Shown here one piece after another: positions 1 to 8,355 of a stretch of 50,851 nt of DNA. The notes below the pieces were generated by a model, which did no database searches, was not told the origin of the DNA, and worked only from the letters and a program-made list of their open reading frames with translations. Numbering within the stretch: the stretch's first letter is position 1; the number at the start of each line of letters is the position of its first letter. Both the position numbers and the translations under genes were made by a program. The DNA is from Fibrobacter sp. (GTDB lineage: Bacteria; Fibrobacterota; Fibrobacteria; Fibrobacterales; Fibrobacteraceae), in the NCBI GenBank assembly GCA_017520105.1, contig JAFWRL010000299.1, forward strand, positions 1 through 50,851. Reading direction: 5' to 3'.

Positions 1-2322
1 CACCAGGAACTTCATGAGGTCGCGGAGTTCGGTGCGCACCTTCTCGAGCCACTGCAGGCTCCTGTTTTCCCACGAGGTCTGGTTCAGCACTTCCTTGATG
101 GTCCCCATCTTGGCAACCACCTGCGGGATTGTCGCCTTGGAGAGCAGGCGTTCGGCAAGCCCGCACACACTTGCAATAGGCTTGCTTGCATTGTATTCGC
201 TATTCACGAATTCAAGTTCTATCGCCAAGACAAGCACGTCAAACTTCTTGGCATTTTCGTCTTGCGTGTTGTGCGGCAACAGCGGCGCAATATCGAATTT
301 CAAGGTCTGCACATCGGAGGCAGTCAAGCACACCCACGCATCGTCACTCTTGAAATGGCAAACGGCGGCCCAGCGGTTCCGCACCGAAATATGGGCATCC
401 GACAGCGTAGCAACCTGTGCTTTTAGGCCAGCCTTCAAATCGTCGTGAAGGCTTTTCGCAAATTCATCTTCCTGGTACGTCTGGTGCTGCAGATAGAACG
501 CCACCTCGGCACGCAATGCGAACAGGCGCTCCGTCAGCGACATGCTCTGCTGCACAATCTTGCCGTCCGGATTCTGCTCGAAGTATTCAAAATTCCTGCA
601 CCAGTCAAAGATGTAGAAACATTCCTTGTCCTTGCCCGCCCCGTAGATATCTTCAGAAAGGCGCGTGCCACGGCCAATCATCTGCATGAACTTAATTTTC
701 GACTTGACAGGCTTGAAGAACACAAGGTTCAATACATCGGGCACGTCGATTCCCGTATCCAGCATATCCACAGACACGGCGACCTGCGGGTTCCCGTCGC
801 GAACTTCGAACTTATCAATCAAACTCTGCGAATAGGTCACATAGTTATCAATCAACGCGCAAAAATCGGAGCCGTATTCAGGATAAAGCTTGTGGAACCG
901 TTCTACAATCAGTTCGGCATGCTTGTGGTTGTATGCGAAAATAATACTCTTGCCGATACGTTCGCCGCTCTGGACCTTCAGTCCATTCTTCATCAGGTCC
1001 TGCAGCACGTTATCCACCGTGCCTTCGTTGTAGATGTACTTGAAGATTTCCTCGCTACCGATATCACGCCCGCGGATATTCCCGCCCGCTTCCGGCGGCA
1101 CAGCACCCGGGCCAAGTTCCTGCAGTGTCTCTTCGTAATCCCACACCTGCTCCAGCTGTTCCCTTTCCTCATCCGAAAGGTCGCTGTACTTGATTCCGTC
1201 CTTCAGAATCATGGAGCCACGCTTGAACCCGTGATAATTCACCAGGAAGCCATCGGCCACAGCATCGTCGAGTTCGTAGGCGTAATTCGGGCAGCCGTTC
1301 TCCATCTCGAAAATATCGTAGGTGCTCTTGTCCACCTCGTCGCGGGGAGTCGCCGTAAGCCCGAGCAGCAGGCTATCGAAATAGTTGAAGATAGCGCCGA
1401 ACTTGCCGAAAATACTACGGTGCGCCTCGTCAATGATAATCAGGTCGAATCGCCCCACCGAGAAAGGTTTCTTTTCGGTATCGACGCAGTTGATCATCGT
1501 CTGGTAGGTACTGAACACGATTCGGGCATTGACCTCGACCACTTCGCCGTTTTTATCTCGAATAATGTTTTCATCACTGGAATCGCTCAAAACGGCAACA
1601 GGGGTATTCGGCAGCAACTTCGCAAAATTCTTCTTCGCCTGGCCCACCAGCGACGTACGGTCGGCAAGGAAAAGCACGTTCTTGACCCAGCCATTCCGCA
1701 TGAGCACATCTACCGTAGAAATCGCGACGCGGGTCTTGCCCGTACCAGTTGCCATCACCAGGAGACTGCGGCGGTGCTTGCCGTTGAACCATTCGCACAC
1801 GGACTTGATGGCCATCTTCTGGTAATGGCGGTCGGTAATGTAGCCCTTCACGCTAAAGTCGCTGATATCCTTGCGGCCCCGCTTCTGAATCAGGAGTTCC
1901 AGGTCGCCCTCGGTATGGAACGCATAGAGCCTCCTCGGCGGGTAGCCAAGACCGTCGATAATGTTCGTCTCGTAACCGTTGGTGTAATAGATTACAGGGC
2001 GGCGGCCATATTGCTTTTCGAGGCAGTCCGCATAAAGTTCCGCCTGGTGCTTGCCCTTTATTGGCGAAACCGTCGTCTTTTTCGCCTCGATTACAGCCAG
2101 CGGGAGCCCGTCCGCACCAAAAAGCACGTAATCGGCAAAACCGACACCCTCCCCGTTCGGCATCCCTTCCACTTCGACTTCGATACACGCCTTCGAAGGC
2201 TTCACGACCCCCTTGGCCGTAAGCACAGTCCACCCCGCTTCGCGGAGCATGCGGTCAATCAGGACCCGGCGGGTTTCCGCCTCGGACTCGGGCGTTCCAT
2301 CGATGTCGTCAGGTTTAGCCAT
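1..2322 (-). CDS. hsdR: Type I restriction enzyme R subunit (HsdR), 3' end cut by window edge
   Basis: This is the motor and nuclease subunit of a type I restriction-modification complex, which translocates and cuts DNA lacking the cognate methylation. The frame is open for 774 codons from an ATG at 2322 to the window edge without a stop. An N-terminal HsdR_N-type nuclease core is visible (FADYVLFG then AVIEAKK near residue 79). It is followed by a superfamily 2 helicase: Walker A MATGTGKT near residue 190, DEAH in IIIDEAHRS near 299, GLTATP near 320, and a late [12 protein letters not shown] motif. It is the last visible gene of the operon, 47 bp after the AAA+ ATPase. No strong ribosome binding site is seen before the ATG. 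The residues missing beyond the edge would be the C-terminal complex-assembly region. Family assignment is secure; the sequence recognised depends on HsdS. Confidence 0.95.
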   Translation of the reverse strand, partial: MAKPDDIDGTPESEAETRRVLIDRMLREAGWTVLTAKGVVKPSKACIEVEVEGMPNGEGVGFADYVLFGADGLPLAVIEAKKTTVSPIKGKHQAELYADCLEKQYGRRPVIYYTNGYETNIIDGLGYPPRRLYAFHTEGDLELLIQKRGRKDISDFSVKGYITDRHYQKMAIKSVCEWFNGKHRRSLLVMATGTGKTRVAISTVDVLMRNGWVKNVLFLADRTSLVGQAKKNFAKLLPNTPVAVLSDSSDENIIRDKNGEVVEVNARIVFSTYQTMINCVDTEKKPFSVGRFDLIIIDEAHRSIFGKFGAIFNYFDSLLLGLTATPRDEVDKSTYDIFEMENGCPNYAYELDDAVADGFLVNYHGFKRGSMILKDGIKYSDLSDEEREQLEQVWDYEETLQELGPGAVPPEAGGNIRGRDIGSEEIFKYIYNEGTVDNVLQDLMKNGLKVQSGERIGKSIIFAYNHKHAELIVERFHKLYPEYGSDFCALIDNYVTYSQSLIDKFEVRDGNPQVAVSVDMLDTGIDVPDVLNLVFFKPVKSKIKFMQMIGRGTRLSEDIYGAGKDKECFYIFDWCRNFEYFEQNPDGKIVQQSMSLTERLFALRAEVAFYLQHQTYQEDEFAKSLHDDLKAGLKAQVATLSDAHISVRNRWAAVCHFKSDDAWVCLTASDVQTLKFDIAPLLPHNTQDENAKKFDVLVLAIELEFVNSEYNASKPIASVCGLAERLLSKATIPQVVAKMGTIKEVLNQTSWENRSLQWLEKVRTELRDLMKFLV

Positions 2323-2369
2323 CGTTTTCAATATAAATAATATAATTCAAGATTTTCGTGTAACCAAGC

Positions 2370-3734
2370 CTATTTTATCAACGAAATCGCATAGAGCGGG
2401 CAAATTTGAACGTGCCGGATTGCGTTTTCGGCTTCGGTATCGCAATAGTCCAGCTGGCCAAAGTTTTCCAGGGAAAGCCGGTAGGCATTCGTGAGTTTTT
2501 TTTCGCGCATCATAGACCACAGACTCTTCATTCCCCCTTGAACCTCGGCCTTGACCTCGATAGGCATGACTTTCCCGCCAAGGCTTTCTATGTAATCCAC
2601 CTCGGCCAGGCTATTCTTTTGCATCCGCGTCCAGTAGAACATTTCATGACGCATGTTTGGAGTTTTGTTCCGCAAAAGTTCAAGCCCCGCGACCATCTCG
2701 GCCAAAGACCCCTTGTTCACAAGATCTGCCGCACTTGCAGTAAGAATTGCAGTGACTGTTTCTGAAATATCGCCAAGAGACATATTCATTAGCCGCAGCT
2801 GCAAACCGGAATCGAGAAGCAAGTACTTCTGATAAGACGAATCCGCTTCGCTCCCCAAGGGGAGCCCGTTTGCTGCAGTATGCGTTACGGGAATGATAAT
2901 ACCTGCAAGGGTAAGCAACTGCATGGCTTCACGGATTTTTTCTGTCCTGTAGCCGTGCCCCACCTTGGCATATGTGAATTTCTTTGTAATCTGCAACGCG
3001 GCACTCCGGAACGCGGACCGAAGCAGCACGGGGTCAACATTCTTCTTGTATTTTGCAAAGTCGTCTTCGTACGAAATCAGGATATCGTCTTGGATAGATT
3101 GACACTGCAGATAATCTCTGCTGTCCACCCATTTGGCAACCGCTTCCGGCATTCCGCCAACCATGAGGTAAGTCCTGAAAAGCTCCACGAACTTGCCGTG
3201 AATTGGAGCCGGCAACGGATTTGCAAAAGATGCCGCGTTCCGAATTTCCAAAAGCTTGTCAAAACCGTTTGCAAGCGCAAACTCGTCAAAAGTCATGGGG
3301 TGCATGAACATAGAATGAATGCGGCCAACGCCAAAGGTCGGGAGTTCCTGCAGGGCGAATTCCAACAGCGACCCGGCGGCAATCACATGCAAATCAGGCA
3401 AGTCTTCTTTGAAGAAACGGAGCGACATAATCGCTTCGGCACAAAGCTGGACCTCGTCTAAAAAAAGGAGAGTCTGGCCGGGAACAATAGGCTTGGCACT
3501 CATGGCGGAAATTTCCGACACGATTCTATTTACGTCTAGATTCTTGCAGAACACCTCTTTGTATTCCGGATTCTTTTCGAAATTGATGCTGACGCAATTT
3601 CCGAAATGTTCGCCCAGATGCTCCACCGAACTGGATTTTCCCACTTGGCGTGCCCCACGCAGCAGTAGCGGCTTGTGGTCTTTTTGTTTGGACCATTCCA
3701 GCAAGAATCTGTCTATTTTTCGCTCAAAATACAT
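2370..3734 (-). CDS. AAA+ ATPase with C-terminal DUF4143 domain
   Basis: This 454-residue protein belongs to the AAA_14/DUF4143 family of stand-alone ATPases, whose cellular role is poorly known. Walker A GARQVGKS lies at about residues 26-33 and Walker B LLFLDEVQ near 88-95. The C-terminal half carries the DUF4143 signature, ending in a PD-(D/E)XK-like stretch (EVDYIES then MPIEVKAE near residue 390), so nuclease ancestry is possible. The ATG at 3734 follows a strong AAGGAG / GGAG ribosome binding site. The gene sits between hsdS and hsdR in the same orientation, which suggests an accessory part of the defence operon or a passenger. It has its own repeat-rich upstream region at 3755-3838, so it may be separately regulated. 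The family call is confident; the role is unknown. Confidence 0.88.
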   Translation of the reverse strand: MYFERKIDRFLLEWSKQKDHKPLLLRGARQVGKSSSVEHLGEHFGNCVSINFEKNPEYKEVFCKNLDVNRIVSEISAMSAKPIVPGQTLLFLDEVQLCAEAIMSLRFFKEDLPDLHVIAAGSLLEFALQELPTFGVGRIHSMFMHPMTFDEFALANGFDKLLEIRNAASFANPLPAPIHGKFVELFRTYLMVGGMPEAVAKWVDSRDYLQCQSIQDDILISYEDDFAKYKKNVDPVLLRSAFRSAALQITKKFTYAKVGHGYRTEKIREAMQLLTLAGIIIPVTHTAANGLPLGSEADSSYQKYLLLDSGLQLRLMNMSLGDISETVTAILTASAADLVNKGSLAEMVAGLELLRNKTPNMRHEMFYWTRMQKNSLAEVDYIESLGGKVMPIEVKAEVQGGMKSLWSMMREKKLTNAYRLSLENFGQLDYCDTEAENAIRHVQICPLYAISLIK

Positions 3735-3754
3735 CTCCAGACTCCTTTTTGATA

Positions 3755-3838
3755 TTTTCCAAAGAAAAATATAGTCAATTTTTGTAATTTTCCAAACAAA
3801 TAATTTTAAATTTTTGGACGTTTTCCAAACAAATAATT
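3755..3838 (-). promoter_or_regulatory. Three phased direct repeats upstream of the AAA+/DUF4143 gene
   Basis: The 18-base sequence TTTTCCAAACAAATAATT occurs exactly at 3788-3805 and 3821-3838. A degenerate third copy (TTTTCCAAAGAAAAAT) starts at 3755. The three copies begin 33 bp apart (3755, 3788, 3821), about three helical turns, so a protein could bind them all on one DNA face. A very weak fourth match (TTTTGCAAAATT) lies near 3853. The nearest copy is about 20 bp upstream of the ATPase start codon, where a promoter or operator would lie. The repeats are seen directly; operator function is inference. Confidence 0.6.
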
Positions 3839-3863
3839 AGAAAAATGCCGATTTTTGCAAAAT

Positions 3864-5036
3864 TTAGCCGAAATATTTGTCCATGGTATAGTCGAGGAGC
3901 TTTTGCGTGTCGGCGATGGAGGCGCGGATGGTTTCCTTTTGCTTTTCGATGGACTGGATTTTTTCGGCAAAGGATTGCTGGAGGGAAAGGGGCGGGACGG
4001 GAATAAGCAGCGAATTAAGAATAGCTAGATTGATATTCTTTTGTGCTACACCAGGAGCAAAGTCTTCCAACATTTTCTGCATATTACAGAAAATAAAGTA
4101 AATATATGTTCGATCTACAGAAATGTTAGGAGTAAAACCAACAACACTATCGGGAAAGCACGCTTCAAAATCAAGGATTGCGCACTTTCCTATTGTTGCT
4201 GCAATCGTTATACACAAAGTTCCCTTCGGCCATACTTTGCTTTGAGCTACACCTAAATCAGAATATGTTGAGTTATAATCACGAATCAGATAATTAGCGT
4301 TTGCCACATCACCCGTTTGAATCAAAGGCATTGTTCCACCAAGTAACTCTGGCGCATTTCTTGGTCTATGTTTCGAAACGCCTCTACCTAAATCACCTAA
4401 AGATTCGAGTTTCTTGACTTCCCAGCCTTTGGGGTTTTCGATGGGGTCGCCGAACATGTCGTAGAAGATGGCCTGAGCGAGGTTGTCCAGTTCCTTGAGC
4501 TGCGCATTCTGCTTGTCGATAATACCCGTCAGCAAATCCAGCTCCACAACAATACGGGATTGCTCCTCAAGCGGCGGAATTGCAACAGAAACATTACGAA
4601 CCAATTGGCTATTTAAGTTATTAACGACACCTCCAACAGCAAGCCGCTTAAACTCAGAATACATATTGGGACTTGACAACAAATAATACAGGTATATTTT
4701 ATCAAATACTTTATTTTCATCATGTATAACAAGCCATCCGTCATGAATGCAACCATCTATATCAAGAATATATGGTCGTCCAAAGCTCATTGAATTCGAG
4801 AGGATAAAATCACCTTTATGAACAAGTCTTGTCTTTTTCAAGCCTTCCGGTTTTATCTTTTCTTTTGTAGATGTGATATATTTTGAACCTTCAACAGCAT
4901 CACCTATTTTTATCCAATTCAAGCCATTGGGGTCATCCGTAATAAACTTTTCAATAGGTCTCGGAGAACCACCTCGTTCAATGGTACACACTTCGCCAAG
5001 TTTTTTGTATTCCCAATTACGCTTCATTATAAACAT
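3864..5036 (-). CDS. hsdS: Type I restriction-modification specificity subunit (HsdS)
   Basis: This subunit chooses the DNA target for both the methylase and the restriction complex. The 390-residue length and two-fold layout are typical: a first target recognition domain opening with WEYKKLGEVCTIERGG, a central conserved helix around LDNLAQAIFYDMFGDPIENP, a second recognition domain opening with GWEVKKLESLGDLGRG, and a C-terminal helix IQSIEKQKETIRASI. The phrase IPVPPLSLQQSFAEKI is a standard HsdS spacer-proximal motif. The start is taken at 5036, but the ATG at 5027 (MKRNWEYK) is equally plausible; neither has a clear ribosome binding site. It lies 132 bp after the AlbA_2 gene. Only one hsdS and no invertase or inverted hsdS copies are seen, so phase variation by inversion is not suggested here. 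Confidence 0.93.
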   Translation of the reverse strand: MFIMKRNWEYKKLGEVCTIERGGSPRPIEKFITDDPNGLNWIKIGDAVEGSKYITSTKEKIKPEGLKKTRLVHKGDFILSNSMSFGRPYILDIDGCIHDGWLVIHDENKVFDKIYLYYLLSSPNMYSEFKRLAVGGVVNNLNSQLVRNVSVAIPPLEEQSRIVVELDLLTGIIDKQNAQLKELDNLAQAIFYDMFGDPIENPKGWEVKKLESLGDLGRGVSKHRPRNAPELLGGTMPLIQTGDVANANYLIRDYNSTYSDLGVAQSKVWPKGTLCITIAATIGKCAILDFEACFPDSVVGFTPNISVDRTYIYFIFCNMQKMLEDFAPGVAQKNINLAILNSLLIPVPPLSLQQSFAEKIQSIEKQKETIRASIADTQKLLDYTMDKYFG

Positions 5037-5066
5037 CCATAATGCAACAATTAAAATCTATAAAAC

Positions 5067-5156
5067 GTCACACGGATTTGCTCAGGACTAACGTCCTTCG
5101 CCATTATTAAATTAGACATCCGTGAACACCGTTAGGTGTGAACCAATCCGTGTGGC
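5067..5156 (-). other. Folded intergenic element between AlbA_2 gene and hsdS
   Basis: An outer inverted repeat pairs 5067-5078 with 5145-5156 (core CACACGGATT / AATCCGTGTG, 10 perfect pairs plus a G-U and a G-C). Inside are two hairpins with four-base loops: AGGAC-TAAC-GTCCT (5084-5097) and ACACC-GTTA-GGTGT (5126-5139). The loops are reverse complements of each other, extending to CTAACG (5088-5093) and CGTTAG (5130-5135). A further ATCCGTG at 5118-5124 can compete for the left arm of the outer stem. The gap between the two genes is 132 bp, so the structure fills most of it. It may be an RNA leader for hsdS, a processing or termination element, or a mobile repeat. No function is proved. Confidence 0.4.
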
Positions 5157-5168
5157 ACCGTTTATTCT

Positions 5169-6611
5169 TCATTTCTCAACAATTTTCCAATGGCCGCCTT
5201 TATCAGCGCCAACACGAACAATAAAACCTTCCTTTTGCATTTCAGCAAGCATTTTCTTCACCGTTGTATGCCCCACATGCAATAGTTTTTCCAAGTCGGC
5301 TATAGTCACACTTGCTTTAGCACCAATGGCATCTAATACCAACTGACATTTTTCTGGCCACTTTTCTGGCCACTTTTCTGGCCACTTTTCTGGCCACTTT
5401 TGAACTTTCTGGCCGTTTATAGGTCCATTTGCAGGGCCATCAGTCTTGTTAACCGTTTCAGTCTGAGCGTTTCTCGGCACAACAACGACTACACCCCCGG
5501 AATTTTCTTCATATTCAGGTACGGGCAACGATTCAGAGGCAAAAGCTTTATCTACTTTCCAAATGCCGCGACCCCATGTTTCGATAAAGCCCGCAAGGTA
5601 AAAAACTTGGGCAATCAATTTGTTCCGCGGCCTAGAGTTATGTTCCTTTCGCAAAGATTCTACGGTCATTCCGTCAATGAGCCCGCCTTCGTTCCATAGA
5701 CGGATATGGTCGTCATACACCTTCATCTGCGTGTGAACGCCTCGATAGTCCTTGTGAACGATTGCATTGCACAAAATTTCACGCAAGCCATCTTCCGGAA
5801 TTTCCAATTTTTCAATACGCTGCAAGCCTTCAAAATGAATATAAGACTTGAGGTATTTCCCCTTGAGGTAATCCATGACCGTATCGGGCATGTGAATCAA
5901 GTTGCCAGCAATTTCATCTTGAAAAAGGATGTCGGCCTCATCATCGCGAAAACGACCAATGCGAAAAATGGCACCGACAAAATACGCCTGCGGATTACGC
6001 CCAAAAAGCAGCATCGCAGCATTGGTCAATGTCCCGTCCTTGGAAATCAAATTCAGATTTTTTAAAATCTGTTCGGCAGGAACGCCAAGGATACTTGACG
6101 GCAAACGTCCAAGACGAATGCCACGGTTCACAAAGTATTCGACGGATTCGTTGTCAATGTCCTCAATAGATGTGCCCGGTATGGGGAGAGAATCCCATGT
6201 ATGGTTATATTTCGCCAACAAAAAATTTTCCAGGGCAATGCCGTTCAACAACTGATTCGTGCTACCCGAACGATAATAGAATTTTCCCTTGTATCCAATA
6301 GGGGCCGAGGAAGGCTTTACATCTATAGAGAGGTATTCAAGAGAATTCTTTTTATGCAAATTAACATCAACAAGGATTCCCATGCTCATGGAAACCTTGT
6401 TAGGCAAATCCTCCATAAGCTGCTTAGAGCCTTTTACTCCAACAACTTTTTTGTTATCGTCTATGCCGATATAGATTCGCCCGCCCTGTGCGTTCGCAAA
6501 ACCGCATACCCACTTCAAATAATCGTCACGCCAAGTTTCTTTGTACTCGGTGTTTTGCGATTCGTCCTTAAATGTCGTATTCTTTTTCATCTTACTAGGA
6601 AAATAGTTCAT
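5169..6611 (-). CDS. AlbA_2 (Schlafen-like) / RecG-like ATP-binding regulator
   Basis: This 480-residue protein belongs to the COG2865-type family, often annotated as a putative transcriptional regulator or ATP-dependent helicase. An AlbA_2 DNA-binding domain spans about residues 15-130 (NTEYKETWRDD, then GRIYIGIDDNKKVVGV). A HATPase-like segment follows (LREILCNAIVHKDYRG near residue 270, ETWGRGIWKVDKAF near 350). The C-terminal 50 residues read as a winged helix (SVTIADLEKLLHVGHTTVKK). Between them is a run of WPEK tetrapeptides encoded by a 12-bp microsatellite. The start at 6611 is the first ATG; M8 at 6590 begins the usual family N-terminus (MKKNTTFKDES) and may be the true start. Members are frequent inside type I restriction operons, as here between hsdM and hsdS. 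The exact role in restriction is unknown. Confidence 0.85.
   Translation of the reverse strand: MNYFPSKMKKNTTFKDESQNTEYKETWRDDYLKWVCGFANAQGGRIYIGIDDNKKVVGVKGSKQLMEDLPNKVSMSMGILVDVNLHKKNSLEYLSIDVKPSSAPIGYKGKFYYRSGSTNQLLNGIALENFLLAKYNHTWDSLPIPGTSIEDIDNESVEYFVNRGIRLGRLPSSILGVPAEQILKNLNLISKDGTLTNAAMLLFGRNPQAYFVGAIFRIGRFRDDEADILFQDEIAGNLIHMPDTVMDYLKGKYLKSYIHFEGLQRIEKLEIPEDGLREILCNAIVHKDYRGVHTQMKVYDDHIRLWNEGGLIDGMTVESLRKEHNSRPRNKLIAQVFYLAGFIETWGRGIWKVDKAFASESLPVPEYEENSGGVVVVVPRNAQTETVNKTDGPANGPINGQKVQKWPEKWPEKWPEKWPEKCQLVLDAIGAKASVTIADLEKLLHVGHTTVKKMLAEMQKEGFIVRVGADKGGHWKIVEK
5350..5397. repeat. 12-bp tandem microsatellite inside AlbA_2 gene
   Basis: Four perfect consecutive units of TTTTCTGGCCAC lie at 5350-5361, 5362-5373, 5374-5385 and 5386-5397, followed by a degraded copy. 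On the coding strand this gives WPEK repeats. The 12-bp unit keeps the reading frame, so copy-number slippage would lengthen or shorten a linker between the ATPase-like part and the winged helix instead of switching the gene off. Confidence 0.85.
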
Positions 6612-6657
6612 TCCGGTATCATGCGCAAGGGGGCGTGGTTTTCTGGTTAAATGAAAC

Positions 6658-6776
6658 GCAAGACTTCACTGGATCCTTCCCCTTACAGGGTCAGGATGAC
6701 ACCTCTCTCGTCTTTCGTCTCTCATCTAATTTACAGATCCTTCGACTTCGTGCTTCGCACTTCGCTCAGGATGACA
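6658..6776. repeat. Dispersed intergenic repeats at the end of hsdM
   Basis: Two copies of a short dispersed repeat occur here: CACTGGATCCTTCC...GTCAGGATGACA at about 6667-6711, and GATCCTTCGACTTCG...CTCAGGATGACAC at 6736-6776. Related copies occur in this window at 13904-14112, 14421-14496, about 23617-23660 and about 42992-43045. The second copy overlaps the 3' end of hsdM and encodes its last 14 residues and stop. Confidence 0.75.
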
Positions 6777-8257
6777 CGGCCCAACTCTTCCATTGCCGCG
6801 TTGATTTCGTCTTGGAGTTTTGCGATGCGCTTAAAGACGGTCTTGGGATTTTCGTATTCGACCTTGACTTTTTCCACTTCCTTGTACTTGTTGATGCTGA
6901 GATCGTAATCGTTCGCGACGATTTCTTCTACCGGCACAAAGAACGACTGTTCCTTGCGGGTGCGGTTTTCTTCGGCAGCGAGGTTCTTCCAGCGCGCGAC
7001 TATGTCGGGAATGTCGTTTTCCTTGCATTCGGTGCGCTTCTGGTCCAGCGTGAATCCGTCCGCATTCATATCGTAGAACCAAACCTTGTCGGTGCCGCCC
7101 GCGTTTGTCTTGGTAAACACGAGAATCGCCGTCGAAACGCCGCTATACGGCTGGAACACGCCGCTCGGCATGCTGATAACCGCCTGCAAGCGCTGGTTCT
7201 CGATAAGTTCCTTGCGGATAGCCTTGTGGCCCGTACTGTTTCCAAAGAGCACGCCGTCGGGCACAATAGATGCACAACGGCCGCCCGGCCTGAGCATGCG
7301 TACGAACAGCGCGAGGAACAAGAGTTCCGTCTTCTTGGTCTTGGTAATGGCAAGCACGTTCTTGCTTACCACCTCGTAGTCGAGGCTACCCGCAAACGGC
7401 GGGTTCGCAAGGCAAAGCGTATAAAGGTTTTCGTCGGTGTTTTCGGAACTCAGGCTGTCGCGGTAGGCAATTTCGGGGTTATCGACGCCATGCAGCATCA
7501 GGTTCATCGCCCCGATGCGCAACATCGTCTGGTCGGTATCGAACCCATGGAACATCTCGCCGCGGTAATGGTCCGAATTTTCCTTCTTGAGGAGTTCCTT
7601 CTTGTGGTGCTCCTGCACAAACTTCGCCGCCTCCACGATAAACCCCGCCGAACCCATCGCCGGATCGCAAACGGTATCCTTCAGGGTGGGCTGCATCATA
7701 TCTACCATCATGCGGATAATGTGGCGCGGGGTACGGAACTGCCCGTTGGTGCCGCTGGCCGCCATCTTGCCCAAGATGTATTCATAGACATCGCCCATGG
7801 TGTCGCGGTTGTTCATGTCGAGCCCGTCAATACCTTCCACGATTTTCGTGAGCGTGCGCGCACTCTGAATCATGAACGTCGCATTGTTCATAAAGCGGCT
7901 GTATGCGCTCTCTTTGCCGTCGTTCAGAGTCTTGATGAACACGAATACGTCGCGGGAAACCGTCGCGTACATCGCCTCGGATTCCATGTTCTTGAACACG
8001 CTCCAGCGCAGGCTGCTGTAAGGGACATCGCGGTCGAAATCAGGGTTGTGCCACTTGCCCGCCTTGAAGACCGGGTCCTTGACCTTCACGCCCATGGCGT
8101 TCGCCGCCGCTTCCTTCTTTTTCTGGGCATCGTCCAGCATCTTCATAAAGAAGAGGTAGGTCATCTGCTCCAAGATGGTGATGGAGTTGGTGATGCCGCC
8201 CGTCCAGAATGTGTCCCAGATAGAATCGATGCGGTTCTTGATTTCGCCAGTAATCAT
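6731..8257 (-). CDS. hsdM: Type I restriction-modification DNA methyltransferase (HsdM)
   Basis: This is the N6-adenine methyltransferase subunit of the type I system, 508 residues, S-adenosylmethionine dependent. The N-terminal helical HsdM_N region (IWDTFWTGGITNSITILEQM) is followed by the SAM-binding motif DPAMGSAGFIVEAA near residue 200 and the catalytic motif NPPF near residue 284. The ATG at 8257 begins the family-typical MITGEIKNRIDSIWD. It is the first gene of the operon. The C-terminus is unusual: the last 14 residues (VILSEVRSTKSKDL) and stop codon are encoded by a dispersed intergenic repeat, so the original terminus was probably replaced by repeat insertion. The catalytic regions are intact, so activity is expected. 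Confidence 0.95.
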   Translation of the reverse strand: MITGEIKNRIDSIWDTFWTGGITNSITILEQMTYLFFMKMLDDAQKKKEAAANAMGVKVKDPVFKAGKWHNPDFDRDVPYSSLRWSVFKNMESEAMYATVSRDVFVFIKTLNDGKESAYSRFMNNATFMIQSARTLTKIVEGIDGLDMNNRDTMGDVYEYILGKMAASGTNGQFRTPRHIIRMMVDMMQPTLKDTVCDPAMGSAGFIVEAAKFVQEHHKKELLKKENSDHYRGEMFHGFDTDQTMLRIGAMNLMLHGVDNPEIAYRDSLSSENTDENLYTLCLANPPFAGSLDYEVVSKNVLAITKTKKTELLFLALFVRMLRPGGRCASIVPDGVLFGNSTGHKAIRKELIENQRLQAVISMPSGVFQPYSGVSTAILVFTKTNAGGTDKVWFYDMNADGFTLDQKRTECKENDIPDIVARWKNLAAEENRTRKEQSFFVPVEEIVANDYDLSINKYKEVEKVKVEYENPKTVFKRIAKLQDEINAAMEELGRVILSEVRSTKSKDL

Positions 8258-8295
8258 GTAAAAGTCCGGTAAAAGTGTTTGCCACGGAATATAGT

Positions 8296-8325
8296 AAAAA
8301 AGGAGATCCCCGCTTTCGCGGGGAT
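8296..8325 (-). terminator. Rho-independent terminator after the HD-GYP gene
   Basis: An 8-bp stem ATCCCCGC / GCGGGGAT (8306-8313 and 8318-8325) has a four-base loop. Read on the minus strand it is followed, after CTCC, by a run of six T (8296-8301). It sits just past the stop codon of the HD-GYP gene and before hsdM, separating the two transcription units. Its sequence also resembles the dispersed GGGGATGACA repeat family. Confidence 0.75.
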
Positions 8326-8355
8326 GACAGGTCTCATTTCATGAAAAGAAACCTC

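Noticed and set aside
445..2340. Long plus-strand open frame opposite hsdR
   Set aside because: It is the antisense shadow of hsdR. The minus strand encodes recognisable helicase and nuclease motifs, and the plus-strand translation has none.
5067..5156. Retron-like non-coding RNA
   Set aside because: The fold is suggestive, but no reverse transcriptase gene lies in the window.
6635..8272. Long plus-strand open frame opposite hsdM
   Set aside because: It is antisense to a clear DNA methyltransferase with NPPF and SAM-binding motifs, and its own translation shows no domain.
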